Positions 1 to 7,418 of a stretch of 25,118 bases of DNA are shown here, piece after piece. This stretch comes from Pseudomonadota bacterium (lineage in GTDB: Bacteria > Pseudomonadota > Alphaproteobacteria > Rhizobiales > Rhizobiaceae): the NCBI GenBank assembly GCA_023433855.1, contig JAEYTV010000400.1, forward strand, positions 1-25,118, given 5' to 3'. The translations under genes were made by a program, and so were the position numbers. How positions within the stretch are numbered: the first letter of the stretch is position 1; every line of letters begins with the position of its first letter. Below the pieces are notes generated by a model. That model was not told the DNA's origin. It saw nothing but the letters and a program-made list of their open reading frames with translations, and did no database searches.

Positions 1-21
1 CTCCAGGATCGAGGTGGAACT

Positions 22-1095
22 TTGGCTGACAAGAAAGCCCTTATCGTCGGTGTCCCCGGGCAGGACGGCGCCTACCTTACCGAATTGCTCCTCTCCAAAG
101 GCTATCTCGTTCATGGGCTGAAGCGACGGTCATCCTCCTTCAATACGGCCCGCATTGATCACCTTTACCAAGATCCGCATGAGGAGAATGTCAGGCTTCG
201 CCTGCATTATGGCGACCTGACCGACGCCACCAATTTGTGTCGGGTCATTCAGGAGGTCCGGCCCGACGAGATCTACAATCTCGGCGCCCAAAGCCATGTT
301 CAGGTCAGCTTTGAAACGCCCGAATACACCGCAAATGCTGATGCGCTAGGCACCTTGCGATTGTTGGAAGCGCTGCGGATCCTCGGGCTCGGCGCCTCCT
401 GCCGCTTCTATCAGGCTTCGACCTCGGAGTTGTTCGGAAAGACGGCTCCGGTGGCCCAGAACGAGTTGACTGCATTCGCGCCTCAAAGCCCTTATGCCAC
501 GGCAAAGCTCTACGCATACTGGACGACCGTCAACTACCGCACCGGCTATGGCTTCCACGCCTCCAACGGCATCCTCTTCAATCACGAGAGCCCGATCCGG
601 GGCGAGACCTTCGTCACCAGAAAAATCACCCGTTCGGTTGCCGCAATCGAGAGGGGCCTCCTCGACAAGCTGCGCCTCGGCAATCTCGATGCGAGCCGGG
701 ACTGGGGCCATGCCCGCGACTACGTCGAAGGGATGTGGCGGATCCTGCAGCAGGATGAAGCCGACGACTATGTGCTGGCCACCGGTGAGACGCATACCGT
801 CCGCGAGTTCGTCGAAAAAGCGTTTGCTGCCGTCGACAGGACCATTGAGTGGACCGGGAAGGGTGTAGAGGAAAAGGGATACGACGCTCGCAGCGGCGCT
901 GAACTCATCGAGATCAATCCGCGCTATTTTCGGCCGAACGAAGTGGATTTCCTGTTGGGCGACGCCACCAAGGCCAGGAAGCGGCTGGGTTGGAGGCACA
1001 GCGTACCCTTTGAGGCGCTCGTCAGGGAAATGGTGGAATCGGATCTGCGGACAATCATGCGCGAGGTGGGCCGAAATGACCTTTACGGGGCCTGA
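22..1095 (+). CDS. gmd: GDP-mannose 4,6-dehydratase
   Basis: Converts GDP-D-mannose to GDP-4-keto-6-deoxy-D-mannose in the cytoplasm, the first step toward GDP-L-fucose and related deoxysugars. At 357 aa it has the usual length of the family (short-chain dehydrogenase, extended type). Visible motifs are the Rossmann nucleotide loop GVPGQDG at residues 10-16, the STSELFGK active-site segment near 133-140 (Glu136) and the catalytic Y158-x3-K162 pair in SPYATAKLY. The start is TTG at 22, supported by GAGG at 11-14. The loop usually reads GITGQDG; the Thr-to-Pro change here is unusual but leaves the glycines intact. The gene overlaps fcl by 20 bp, so the two are translated together. Upstream context is cut off by the window edge. 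In rhizobia such pairs serve exopolysaccharide, LPS or Nod-factor fucose; which applies cannot be told here. Confidence 0.96.
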   Translation: MADKKALIVGVPGQDGAYLTELLLSKGYLVHGLKRRSSSFNTARIDHLYQDPHEENVRLRLHYGDLTDATNLCRVIQEVRPDEIYNLGAQSHVQVSFETPEYTANADALGTLRLLEALRILGLGASCRFYQASTSELFGKTAPVAQNELTAFAPQSPYATAKLYAYWTTVNYRTGYGFHASNGILFNHESPIRGETFVTRKITRSVAAIERGLLDKLRLGNLDASRDWGHARDYVEGMWRILQQDEADDYVLATGETHTVREFVEKAFAAVDRTIEWTGKGVEEKGYDARSGAELIEINPRYFRPNEVDFLLGDATKARKRLGWRHSVPFEALVREMVESDLRTIMREVGRNDLYGA

Positions 1096-2062
1096 TCGGC
1101 CACCACGCTTCGAATTGCGTGGGAAGCGCGTCTGGGTGGCGGGCCACACCGGTCTCGTGGGCTCGGCAATCGTGCGGCGGCTGCAACAAGAGGATTGCGA
1201 GCTGATCCTGGCAAAGCACGAATCGCTAGATCTGGTCCGACAGGCGGATGCGGAAGCCTTTGTCGAGCGCGAGCGCCCACAGGTGATCTTCCTTGCGGCT
1301 GCCTTGGTGGGCGGCATTCTCGCCAATGCGCGGTTTCCGGCCGACTATCTTTACGAAAATCTCATGATTGCGGCGAACGTCATGCACGCGGCCCACCTAT
1401 ACGGTGTCGAAGAACTGCTGTGGCTTGGCTCGAGCTGTATTTATCCGCGGGATGCCGCTCAACCGATCCGTGAGGAGGCACTTCTTACCGGGCCTCTTGA
1501 GCCGACAAACGAAGCGTATGCGATTGCCAAGATCGCCGGCCTGAAGCTGGCGGATGCGTATTACAGCCAGTATGGCAACCGTTTCATTACCGTGATGCCC
1601 ACCAACCTATATGGCCCGAACGACAATTTCGACCCGGAGACGGCCCACGTATTGCCCGCTCTCATCCGCAAAATCCATGAGGCGAAACAGCGGGATGAAC
1701 CCACTGTGACGCTTTGGGGTTCAGGGCGCCCTCTCCGGGAGTTTCTTCATGTCGATGACCTCGCCGACGCGTGCGTATTCATCGCGAAGCGATACGAAGG
1801 TCGTGAGCTCATCAATATCGGCTCCGGATGCGAAATCTCGATCAGAGGTCTTGCCAAAATCATTGCCGACATCGTGGGCTACGACGGCGACCTCGTTTTC
1901 GACAAGACAAAACCCGATGGTACGCCACGGAAGCTGGTGGAGACCTCGAAAATGAAAGCGCTCGGCTGGCGCGCAAAAGTCAGCCTCGACTCCGGCATAC
2001 GCGATCTCTATCAACGCTGGCTTGAAACTCGGCCTGCCGGCGCTCCGGCCCACGCGACATGA
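1076..2062 (+). CDS. fcl: GDP-L-fucose synthase
   Basis: Epimerase/reductase that turns GDP-4-keto-6-deoxymannose into GDP-L-fucose with NADPH, acting directly after Gmd. I start it at ATG 1076 (328 aa), inside the end of gmd, because GAGGTGGG lies about 7 bases upstream. The open frame runs further upstream (to 1010), but that part is out-of-frame gmd coding sequence. Motifs: NADP-binding GHTGLVG at residues 23-29, the SSCIYP segment with the family's active Cys at about 121, the catalytic Y148-x3-K152 in [10 protein letters not shown], and the HVLPALIRK segment holding the conserved His. Length matches the family (about 310-330 aa). It ends 6 bp before the end of the convergent exoF-like gene, leaving no room for a private terminator. 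Confidence 0.95.
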   Translation: MTFTGPDRPPRFELRGKRVWVAGHTGLVGSAIVRRLQQEDCELILAKHESLDLVRQADAEAFVERERPQVIFLAAALVGGILANARFPADYLYENLMIAANVMHAAHLYGVEELLWLGSSCIYPRDAAQPIREEALLTGPLEPTNEAYAIAKIAGLKLADAYYSQYGNRFITVMPTNLYGPNDNFDPETAHVLPALIRKIHEAKQRDEPTVTLWGSGRPLREFLHVDDLADACVFIAKRYEGRELINIGSGCEISIRGLAKIIADIVGYDGDLVFDKTKPDGTPRKLVETSKMKALGWRAKVSLDSGIRDLYQRWLETRPAGAPAHAT

Positions 2063-2068
2063 ACCGTA

Positions 2069-3328
2069 TCAGTTGAGGCTGGCGCTTCGGGGCGTTCGGG
2101 CGGGCTGCGGCAACACAACGCGGACAATGTCGCCCGGTTTCAACAAAACCTCCTCGCCGGCTGCAACATCGTCGTATCTTCCGCCATCCACAAGTCGCAT
2201 GATGCTGTAGGCGGGCTGCCTTTGGGCTGCATCCATAGCGGCTTCGCCCGACATCAGCGCCAGTTCCGACATGGTTGCCAGGAGGGAACGTTGGCGCGCG
2301 CGCATCCTGGCGAGGTTGAGGTCGACTTCCTGGAGTCGCCCGGCCGCCTCGTTGAGCCTGGACGTCTTCAACGCTACGCGTTTCTGCTCGATCGCCAGCT
2401 TGTTCTGACGCGCCCTCGCCAGATAGGAAGTCAGTTCGAGGGCGTCACGGCGCGTGGAAGAGAGGTTCCGTTCTGCGTCCCGAAGGTTCGCCTTTGACGT
2501 AACCCCACGGGATACGAGTTCCTTCTGGGCAGCCACGTCCTCGACGAGCAGCTCGATCTCGTGCTCATGAAGTTCGATACTCTCGTTGACCGTCTTGATC
2601 TCATCCTCGTAGCTTTGCCCTTGAGCGACCAGCGCCTTGTCTTCGGCCTGAAGGGTCACGTTTTGAACGTCGAAGATGCGCCGTTCCCCTGCGATCACGT
2701 TCTGCTTCACGGTCTGCCATGACGGATCCGGATCGCTTGTCAGAAGCTTGTCGGGAGAGAAGTCGCTACCCTCGACCTCCGCCTGCAATCGAGCGCGGGT
2801 GGTCTGTTGTCCGAATATCTGAAGCTCAAGGTCAGCGTAGTCCTGGCGCGCGGTGATCATCTGAATCTGGGTATTCTCAATCTCTGGGTTGACGCGACGG
2901 GTGCCGCCCCCCAGTGCAACAAGTTCGAGCGCAGTCATGCCGGGCCTGTATTCGTAGCGCCCGGGTGTTTGGACGTCGCCCACTACGAACACCGGAGCGT
3001 ACTGGGCCACTGAAACCGCTACAGAGAGGCCGGGAACATGCTCCGCCAGGAGGCGGTCGAGATTGGTGCTGAGTTCGGTAGGCGTCAGCCCCGCTGCGGC
3101 GACGTTGCCCAGCAATGGAAAGCCAACTGTTCCGTCTGGTGAAACTGGAAAGCGTCCGGAAAGTTCAGCGCGCCCATATACGGTCACGGCAACGGTGTCG
3201 CCGACGCCAAGCTGGTACTGGGTCGCTGACTGGGCGCTCGCGGTTGACCAGGCAACCGGCGAAACCGATGCCAGAAAACCCGCAGCAGTAGCGATGCCCA
3301 GAAGACGGGTGCAGTAATGCGACCACAT
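2069..3328 (-). CDS. exoF: ExoF-type polysaccharide export protein
   Basis: Periplasmic/outer-membrane export component for an extracellular polysaccharide. At 419 aa its order is: N-terminal hydrophobic signal segment ending near ASA (about residue 32), a polysaccharide-export domain (GVGDTVAVTVYG, then PVSPDGTVGFPLLGNV), an SLBB-type soluble-ligand-binding region (PVFVVGDVQTPGRYEYRPGMTALE), a long helical coiled-coil-like stretch of roughly residues 160-360 rich in Glu, Gln, Arg and Leu, and a short C-terminal beta segment (EEVLLKPGDIVRVVLP). Size and coiled coil match rhizobial ExoF rather than classic lipoprotein Wza, and I see no lipobox Cys. ATG at 3328 has a strong GGGAGGAA site overlapping the TAG stop of the exoP-like gene, indicating translational coupling. 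Which polysaccharide it serves is not shown; orthology to exoF of succinoglycan loci is an inference. Confidence 0.85.
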   Translation of the reverse strand: MWSHYCTRLLGIATAAGFLASVSPVAWSTASAQSATQYQLGVGDTVAVTVYGRAELSGRFPVSPDGTVGFPLLGNVAAAGLTPTELSTNLDRLLAEHVPGLSVAVSVAQYAPVFVVGDVQTPGRYEYRPGMTALELVALGGGTRRVNPEIENTQIQMITARQDYADLELQIFGQQTTRARLQAEVEGSDFSPDKLLTSDPDPSWQTVKQNVIAGERRIFDVQNVTLQAEDKALVAQGQSYEDEIKTVNESIELHEHEIELLVEDVAAQKELVSRGVTSKANLRDAERNLSSTRRDALELTSYLARARQNKLAIEQKRVALKTSRLNEAAGRLQEVDLNLARMRARQRSLLATMSELALMSGEAAMDAAQRQPAYSIMRLVDGGRYDDVAAGEEVLLKPGDIVRVVLPQPARTPRSASLN

Positions 3329-3338
3329 AGGTTCCTCC

Positions 3339-5504
3339 CTAGACAGTCTTTCTGATCGGACTGGCTTCGGTCACGCGGAAGGCCTCGGCTGCGTCACATC
3401 CCGCCGCGAGCAGTTGATTGCTCAGGTCCTCATAGTTCTGATGGTCTACGCCATTCAGGATAATTCCATCAGGCCTATGTCCGCGCGCGGTGAGATCCCG
3501 TATTGACGCAACCACCTGGTCCAGCCGGCGTGTCTTGAAGGCGACCACAAAAAGCAGCTTGCCCGCAAAGCCTGCATTTTCCATGGCTGCACTTTCGGGT
3601 GCGTCGATCAGCACGAGATCGAAGCGCAATTTCAGCTCTTGGATCAGCGCTCGGAACCGTGGAGAGGCAAGCAGTAGCTCCGGACTCCCACCCTGCCGTG
3701 CGGCGATGATCGACAATTCATCGCCAACGTCATGGACGAGATCTCTAACCACCATGTCGGAGGTCATAAGCTCGTTGACATATGCCGAAGCCGTGGCTCC
3801 CGAGCCCACTTCGACTGCAGGGGATCGAAGATTGGCGTCCACAACCACCGTCCTGATGCCGGCCGCGGCGGCGGAGCGCGCTATTCCCAAAACCAAGGTT
3901 GTCTTCCCGTCACCGGGCCGAGCCGAGGTGACGATAATAACCGGGCATGGTTTCTTCACGCATTTGAGGTTCAGGGCCCTTCTCAATACGGAAAGCGCCC
4001 GACCGACAACGGTGTCGGTGTCGCGCATTGTTCGATCGAGATTGCCCTGCTCGCGACGACGCAATTGCGGCAGCGCGCCAATAACGGAGACTCCCGTAGT
4101 ACTTTTTAGTGTTTCCAGCATTCGAGGGCCGCGATCCGTCGCTTCGCGGAGGACCGCGGCCGCGACCCCGATGCTCCCCCCGAGGCCCAGCCCAAACATG
4201 ATCCAGGCCGCCAAACGCGGATTGGCCGGCGTGTCCGCAGGTACAGCGAAGGATATGACCTGAGCTTCGGGTGACGCGATGCCGTCCTGCTCGATCGTTT
4301 GCTTGTACCGGACAAGATAGCTCTCGTAGATCGTCCGGTTAGCGGCCGCCTCACGCTCAAGCTGCGCCAGCGCCAATTCCGCATGGTTCGCTTGTGACAA
4401 CTCTTCCTGCGCGCTCTGCAATGCGATCTTCAGACTATCTTCCTTCTGGTGCGCGATGGAGATTTCATTGGTCAGGCTCGCGACAATCCGCGCAATCTCT
4501 TCGCCAATCTGTCGATTGATGGACTCTAGTTCAGATTGCAGCGTGGCGTTCTCCGCGCTCTTTACAGCCTTGCTGTCTTGAAGCTCGCGAAGGCGTCGCT
4601 CAACGTTGGCCTGCTCTATACGAAGCGTTTGAACTATTGGGGACCCAAGGATTTCGGCCACAGAGGGGAATTGCTCACCGGAGGAGAGCCCTTCGAGGGT
4701 ATGGAGGCGCGCCTCCATACCGGAGAATGCGGCACGGGTAGCAGCGAGTTCTGTGTTGAGCGCTGCGACCCGCTGTGCTTGGACGGTGACTCCATTCGTT
4801 TCAGCCAGACCGGCCTTTTGACGAAAATTTTCAGCAGCCTGTTCGGAAGCTTCGAGGTCTGCGCGTATCGTTACCAGTGTCTCGCCAAGCCAATCGCTTA
4901 CACGGCGGGTGGCGCTACGCTGAACTTCAGTCTGATGATCCAGGTATGTAAGTGCGTATGCGTTGGCCACCTTGGCAGCGTAAACCGGATCGGACGAACT
5001 GAAAGTAAGGAAGATTGTGAATGAACGACCATCGTTGCTCACCCGCAATCCGGAAAGGAGCCGATTTATCTTGGACCTGTTCTCCTCGGAGGTCTCCTCG
5101 AAAGTTTCGCTTGCCTCCGCCGATCCACGCAGCAAGCTCCTCAGCCCCGAAAGGGAAAAGCGCGGCCTCTCCTCCTTCCGAACGTTGACCCCATCGCGTT
5201 CGAGCTGCGCCACGACTTTGGTCGCCATGGACCGCGACGTAATGATGTCCAACTCGGTCCGGAGAACCGGACTGTCCTGGGGCAGAGGTGACACCACCGT
5301 CTCGGTCGGAAGCGCCACGCGCCGCGCGTCTAGAGCGACAACCGCCTCCGAGATGAAACTGTAAGGCGTGTCGGCGTAGCTCACCAAGCTTATGGCGAGA
5401 CCCGCCACTGTCGGAAAAATAAGGCAATTCCTGCGTCTTTGGCCTATGGCCAGAGCACGGCCCAACGTAAGCGCGTTGTCGCGCGGGAGACCCGAAACAA
5501 TCAT
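3339..5504 (-). CDS. exoP: ExoP-like polysaccharide co-polymerase with BY-kinase domain
   Basis: Inner-membrane Wzz/GumC-type protein controlling polysaccharide chain length and export, partner of the ExoF-like protein 10 bp downstream. I use ATG 5504 (721 aa, preceded by GAGAAG); the frame opens at TTG 5519 but no ribosome site precedes that. Domains: first membrane segment near residues 25-48, a periplasmic Wzz part followed by coiled coils (to about 400), a second membrane segment after a Pro-containing stretch (PADTPANPR, about 415-440), and a cytoplasmic bacterial tyrosine kinase domain with Walker A SARPGDGKTT (Lys about 534), A' motif VVVDANLRSP and Walker B LVLIDAPE (Asp about 634). 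The tail lacks the usual tyrosine cluster; one Tyr remains in NYEDLSNQ. A perfect palindrome lies at codons about 262-269. Confidence 0.9.
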   Translation of the reverse strand: MIVSGLPRDNALTLGRALAIGQRRRNCLIFPTVAGLAISLVSYADTPYSFISEAVVALDARRVALPTETVVSPLPQDSPVLRTELDIITSRSMATKVVAQLERDGVNVRKEERPRFSLSGLRSLLRGSAEASETFEETSEENRSKINRLLSGLRVSNDGRSFTIFLTFSSSDPVYAAKVANAYALTYLDHQTEVQRSATRRVSDWLGETLVTIRADLEASEQAAENFRQKAGLAETNGVTVQAQRVAALNTELAATRAAFSGMEARLHTLEGLSSGEQFPSVAEILGSPIVQTLRIEQANVERRLRELQDSKAVKSAENATLQSELESINRQIGEEIARIVASLTNEISIAHQKEDSLKIALQSAQEELSQANHAELALAQLEREAAANRTIYESYLVRYKQTIEQDGIASPEAQVISFAVPADTPANPRLAAWIMFGLGLGGSIGVAAAVLREATDRGPRMLETLKSTTGVSVIGALPQLRRREQGNLDRTMRDTDTVVGRALSVLRRALNLKCVKKPCPVIIVTSARPGDGKTTLVLGIARSAAAAGIRTVVVDANLRSPAVEVGSGATASAYVNELMTSDMVVRDLVHDVGDELSIIAARQGGSPELLLASPRFRALIQELKLRFDLVLIDAPESAAMENAGFAGKLLFVVAFKTRRLDQVVASIRDLTARGHRPDGIILNGVDHQNYEDLSNQLLAAGCDAAEAFRVTEASPIRKTV
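4698..4721. repeat. Perfect 24-bp palindrome inside exoP-like gene
   Basis: Left half GGTATGGAGGCG (4698-4709) is followed at once by its exact reverse complement (4710-4721), with no loop. It lies inside the reading frame and encodes the GMEARLHT segment at the start of the periplasmic helical region. Such a match is unlikely by chance in 25 kb. Whether it has a function (protein site, RNA hairpin within the message) is not known. Confidence 0.9.
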
Positions 5505-5545
5505 GACAGCTTCTCGCAAGGGCGAAACTATTGAAGAGACTGAAG

Positions 5546-6334
5546 TCAGTCCGACAACATCTCGCTGACCTTGTAGGCGACCTCGGTCCTATTGGTCGCC
5601 TTGAGCTTTTTCATGATGTTTCGGATGTGAACCTTGACGGTGCTTTCCCTGAGGTTCAACTCGTAGGCGATGATCTTGTTCGCCTTCCCGCAGCGGAGCG
5701 CACGCGCGACTTCCTCCTGGCGCTGAGTGAACAATCCGGACATCGGACGCAACTTGGGGGCCGATGAGCAAATTAACTCGCGTATAGCAACGACGCTACT
5801 CGCGGGGACAAATATACCTCCCGCCAGGGCAAGCATGATTGCCTCGGCGCTGACTCCTACTCCAACGGAGGTCGGTATATAGCCGCAGGCGCCATGTTCG
5901 AGGGCTAGAAGCACTTGGTCGAGTTCGTCATTGTCGGCCATGACGACAACCGGCTTTCCAGGGTATCCCTTTGCCAACTCGTTCAGGTCTGCCACCACTG
6001 TTGGATCAGACATGCGCAATCCGCCAATGTGCAGCAGGAACACCGCCAGCGGCGGATGAAGGTCTTCTTCTTTCCTCCAATCGCGCAAGGAGGCGAATGC
6101 CTTTATCTCCATTCCGATCCCATGCGAACCCAGACAGTGCGCGAAACACTCACGATCAAGTGTCCGTTTATCCAGGATAACCAAACACGACTGGTCGTTG
6201 ACTGCGTTCCGTTGTGCAGTTTCGGTAATTCTTATCGCTTCGGAAGATGGCAAGCGTGCTTCATACGGAATTTCGTTCTGATGAACTTCGTGCGCGGCAT
6301 GCGCGCGCGCATTGACATTCAACCCATAAGACAT
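5546..6334 (-). CDS. LuxR-family transcriptional regulator with degenerate receiver domain
   Basis: DNA-binding regulator, probably of the exoP-exoF genes that start 41 bp downstream on the same strand. I choose ATG 6334 (262 aa) because GGGGG lies five bases upstream; the frame also allows ATG 6376 but without a ribosome site. The C-terminal LuxR/NarL helix-turn-helix is clear at roughly residues 200-255 (FTQRQEEVARALRCGKANK, then LNLRESTVKVHIRNIMKKL). The middle folds like a response-regulator receiver (LVILDKRTLDRECF, then VVVMADNDELDQVLLALEHGACGYI), but the usual phosphoacceptor Asp position reads FLLHIGGL, with His at about residue 102, so phosphorylation is doubtful. The first 45 or so residues are variable. 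A role in polysaccharide control is inferred from position. Confidence 0.85.
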   Translation of the reverse strand: MSYGLNVNARAHAAHEVHQNEIPYEARLPSSEAIRITETAQRNAVNDQSCLVILDKRTLDRECFAHCLGSHGIGMEIKAFASLRDWRKEEDLHPPLAVFLLHIGGLRMSDPTVVADLNELAKGYPGKPVVVMADNDELDQVLLALEHGACGYIPTSVGVGVSAEAIMLALAGGIFVPASSVVAIRELICSSAPKLRPMSGLFTQRQEEVARALRCGKANKIIAYELNLRESTVKVHIRNIMKKLKATNRTEVAYKVSEMLSD

Positions 6335-6456
6335 GATTACCCCCACGGAAAAACAACAATGATCGATGTACTGCATGACACAGGCAATACACTTGACGTT
6401 TTTCTTAGATTTCGCACTCCCACATGCTTATTACGTATTACCACATCAATTTTCTT

Positions 6457-6482
6457 ACAATGCTAACCTAAATTAGCATTGT
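6457..6482. promoter_or_regulatory. 10-bp perfect inverted repeat upstream of luxR-type gene
   Basis: Arms ACAATGCTAA (6457-6466) and TTAGCATTGT (6473-6482) are exact reverse complements around a 6-base spacer CCTAAA. It sits 3 bp past the crp-type stop codon and about 122 bp before the luxR-type start, in an AT-rich gap. Neither strand has a T-run after the stem, so a Rho-independent terminator is unlikely. An operator for a dimeric regulator such as one of the two neighbours is the better guess. Confidence 0.6.
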
Positions 6483-6485
6483 CCT

Positions 6486-7223
6486 TTAATGCGGCCGCAA
6501 ACGCTTGTCTTCGGTCAGGTATGTCGGGTCGAACCCGGCGAGCGCAGCCAGTTCCTTATGATTCAGAACGCCGACATAGCCCTTGTGGAAGTGCAGTAAA
6601 TCCGCTTGCCGAAGCTCACGCAGCATACGGTTGACATGAATGGCCGTAAGGCCGAGCGCATCGGCGAGATCATATTGCGTGAGCGGACATTCGTACCCGT
6701 CCGGGCCACCCAGGCCAGCAGCACTCAGTCGCGCCTCGAGCTCGACCAGCAGATGTGCGACGCGAGACAAGGCGGTGCGCCGCCCCAAATTCATCAAATG
6801 CTCTACGAGGATCGATCTCTGCCGGCCCGCTTCCCTCATCAGTAATTCGGTAAGACGCTTGGAACGCGCTACGACGGAGAGCAGGGCTATCGAGCTGGTT
6901 TCGTAGACAGTAGCCTCAGTGATCGCCATGAAGGATGACTGGACGATGCCTCTGCCCCCATTCAGGCCGATCAGGTCTCCAGGTACCGGAAAATCGACGA
7001 TCTGGCGTTCACCGCTCAAAGCGATACGGTAGAGGGCGGTCCACCCTTTCCTTACCAGAAATACGCGGTCGGACTCGTCTCCCTCCTTCACTATATCCGT
7101 ATGGGCTTCGTAAGCCTTTCGGACGAAAGTGAGTTGACTGAGTATGGCCTTGTCCTCCTCCAATAGCGGTAAGCTATGGAAGATATCTATGCCGGTGACT
7201 TCAAATCCACGAGACGAATTCAT
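6486..7223 (-). CDS. Crp/Fnr-family transcriptional regulator
   Basis: Cytoplasmic dimeric regulator with an N-terminal cyclic-nucleotide-binding-like sensor fold (about residues 15-125: VKEGDESDRVFLVRKGWTAL, FPVPGDLIGLNGG), a long dimer helix, and a C-terminal Crp-type helix-turn-helix (CPLTQYDLADALGLTAIHVNRMLREL, given here in two parts: CPLTQYDLADALG and TAIHVNRMLREL, about residues 175-205). I start it at ATG 7223 (245 aa) because GGGGGGTGG lies five bases upstream; an in-frame GTG at 7253 has no ribosome site. The N-terminal cysteine cluster of true FNR is missing, so oxygen sensing through an iron-sulfur cluster is unlikely. It is on the same strand as luxR, exoP and exoF and divergent from the AGE isomerase gene, so it may act on either side. 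The ligand is unknown. Confidence 0.9.
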   Translation of the reverse strand: MNSSRGFEVTGIDIFHSLPLLEEDKAILSQLTFVRKAYEAHTDIVKEGDESDRVFLVRKGWTALYRIALSGERQIVDFPVPGDLIGLNGGRGIVQSSFMAITEATVYETSSIALLSVVARSKRLTELLMREAGRQRSILVEHLMNLGRRTALSRVAHLLVELEARLSAAGLGGPDGYECPLTQYDLADALGLTAIHVNRMLRELRQADLLHFHKGYVGVLNHKELAALAGFDPTYLTEDKRLRPH

Positions 7224-7418
7224 CAGGGCCACCCCCCGGTGAAATGGGCTCACATATGGAATTAGTTATATATTGATCACCGCGGACGCGATGGAATGCC
7301 CCCTATCGCGCAATTGATAGGCTGATGCGCAGCAGCCATATCCTTTCATCGTAGCCCAATATACTACCTTCTCGCATTCAGCGCCTTCACATTTTTATAC
7401 CAATGTTGAAGGTGCCCC
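7224..7418. promoter_or_regulatory. Divergent intergenic region between crp-type and AGE genes
   Basis: This 195-bp gap must hold the promoters for both divergent genes. It has AT-rich patches (7260-7275 and 7385-7405) and a short imperfect dyad, CTATC (7303-7307) and GATAG (7316-7320). I cannot assign -35/-10 boxes or a Crp-type site with confidence. Confidence 0.4.

Noticed and set aside
346..1326. 326-aa open frame on the - strand
   Set aside because: It lies opposite gmd and fcl, whose motifs are unmistakable; its own translation shows no family features and no ribosome site. It is a GC-rich shadow frame.
6457..6482. Inverted repeat as a Rho-independent terminator for the crp-type gene
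   Set aside because: Neither strand has a T-run after the stem and the stem is AT-rich; an operator is more likely, so it is listed as regulatory.
6486..7223. Reading the Crp-type protein as an oxygen-sensing FNR or FixK
   Set aside because: It lacks the N-terminal cysteine cluster of FNR, and I saw no convincing FNR/FixK box (TTGAT-N4-ATCAA) nearby.
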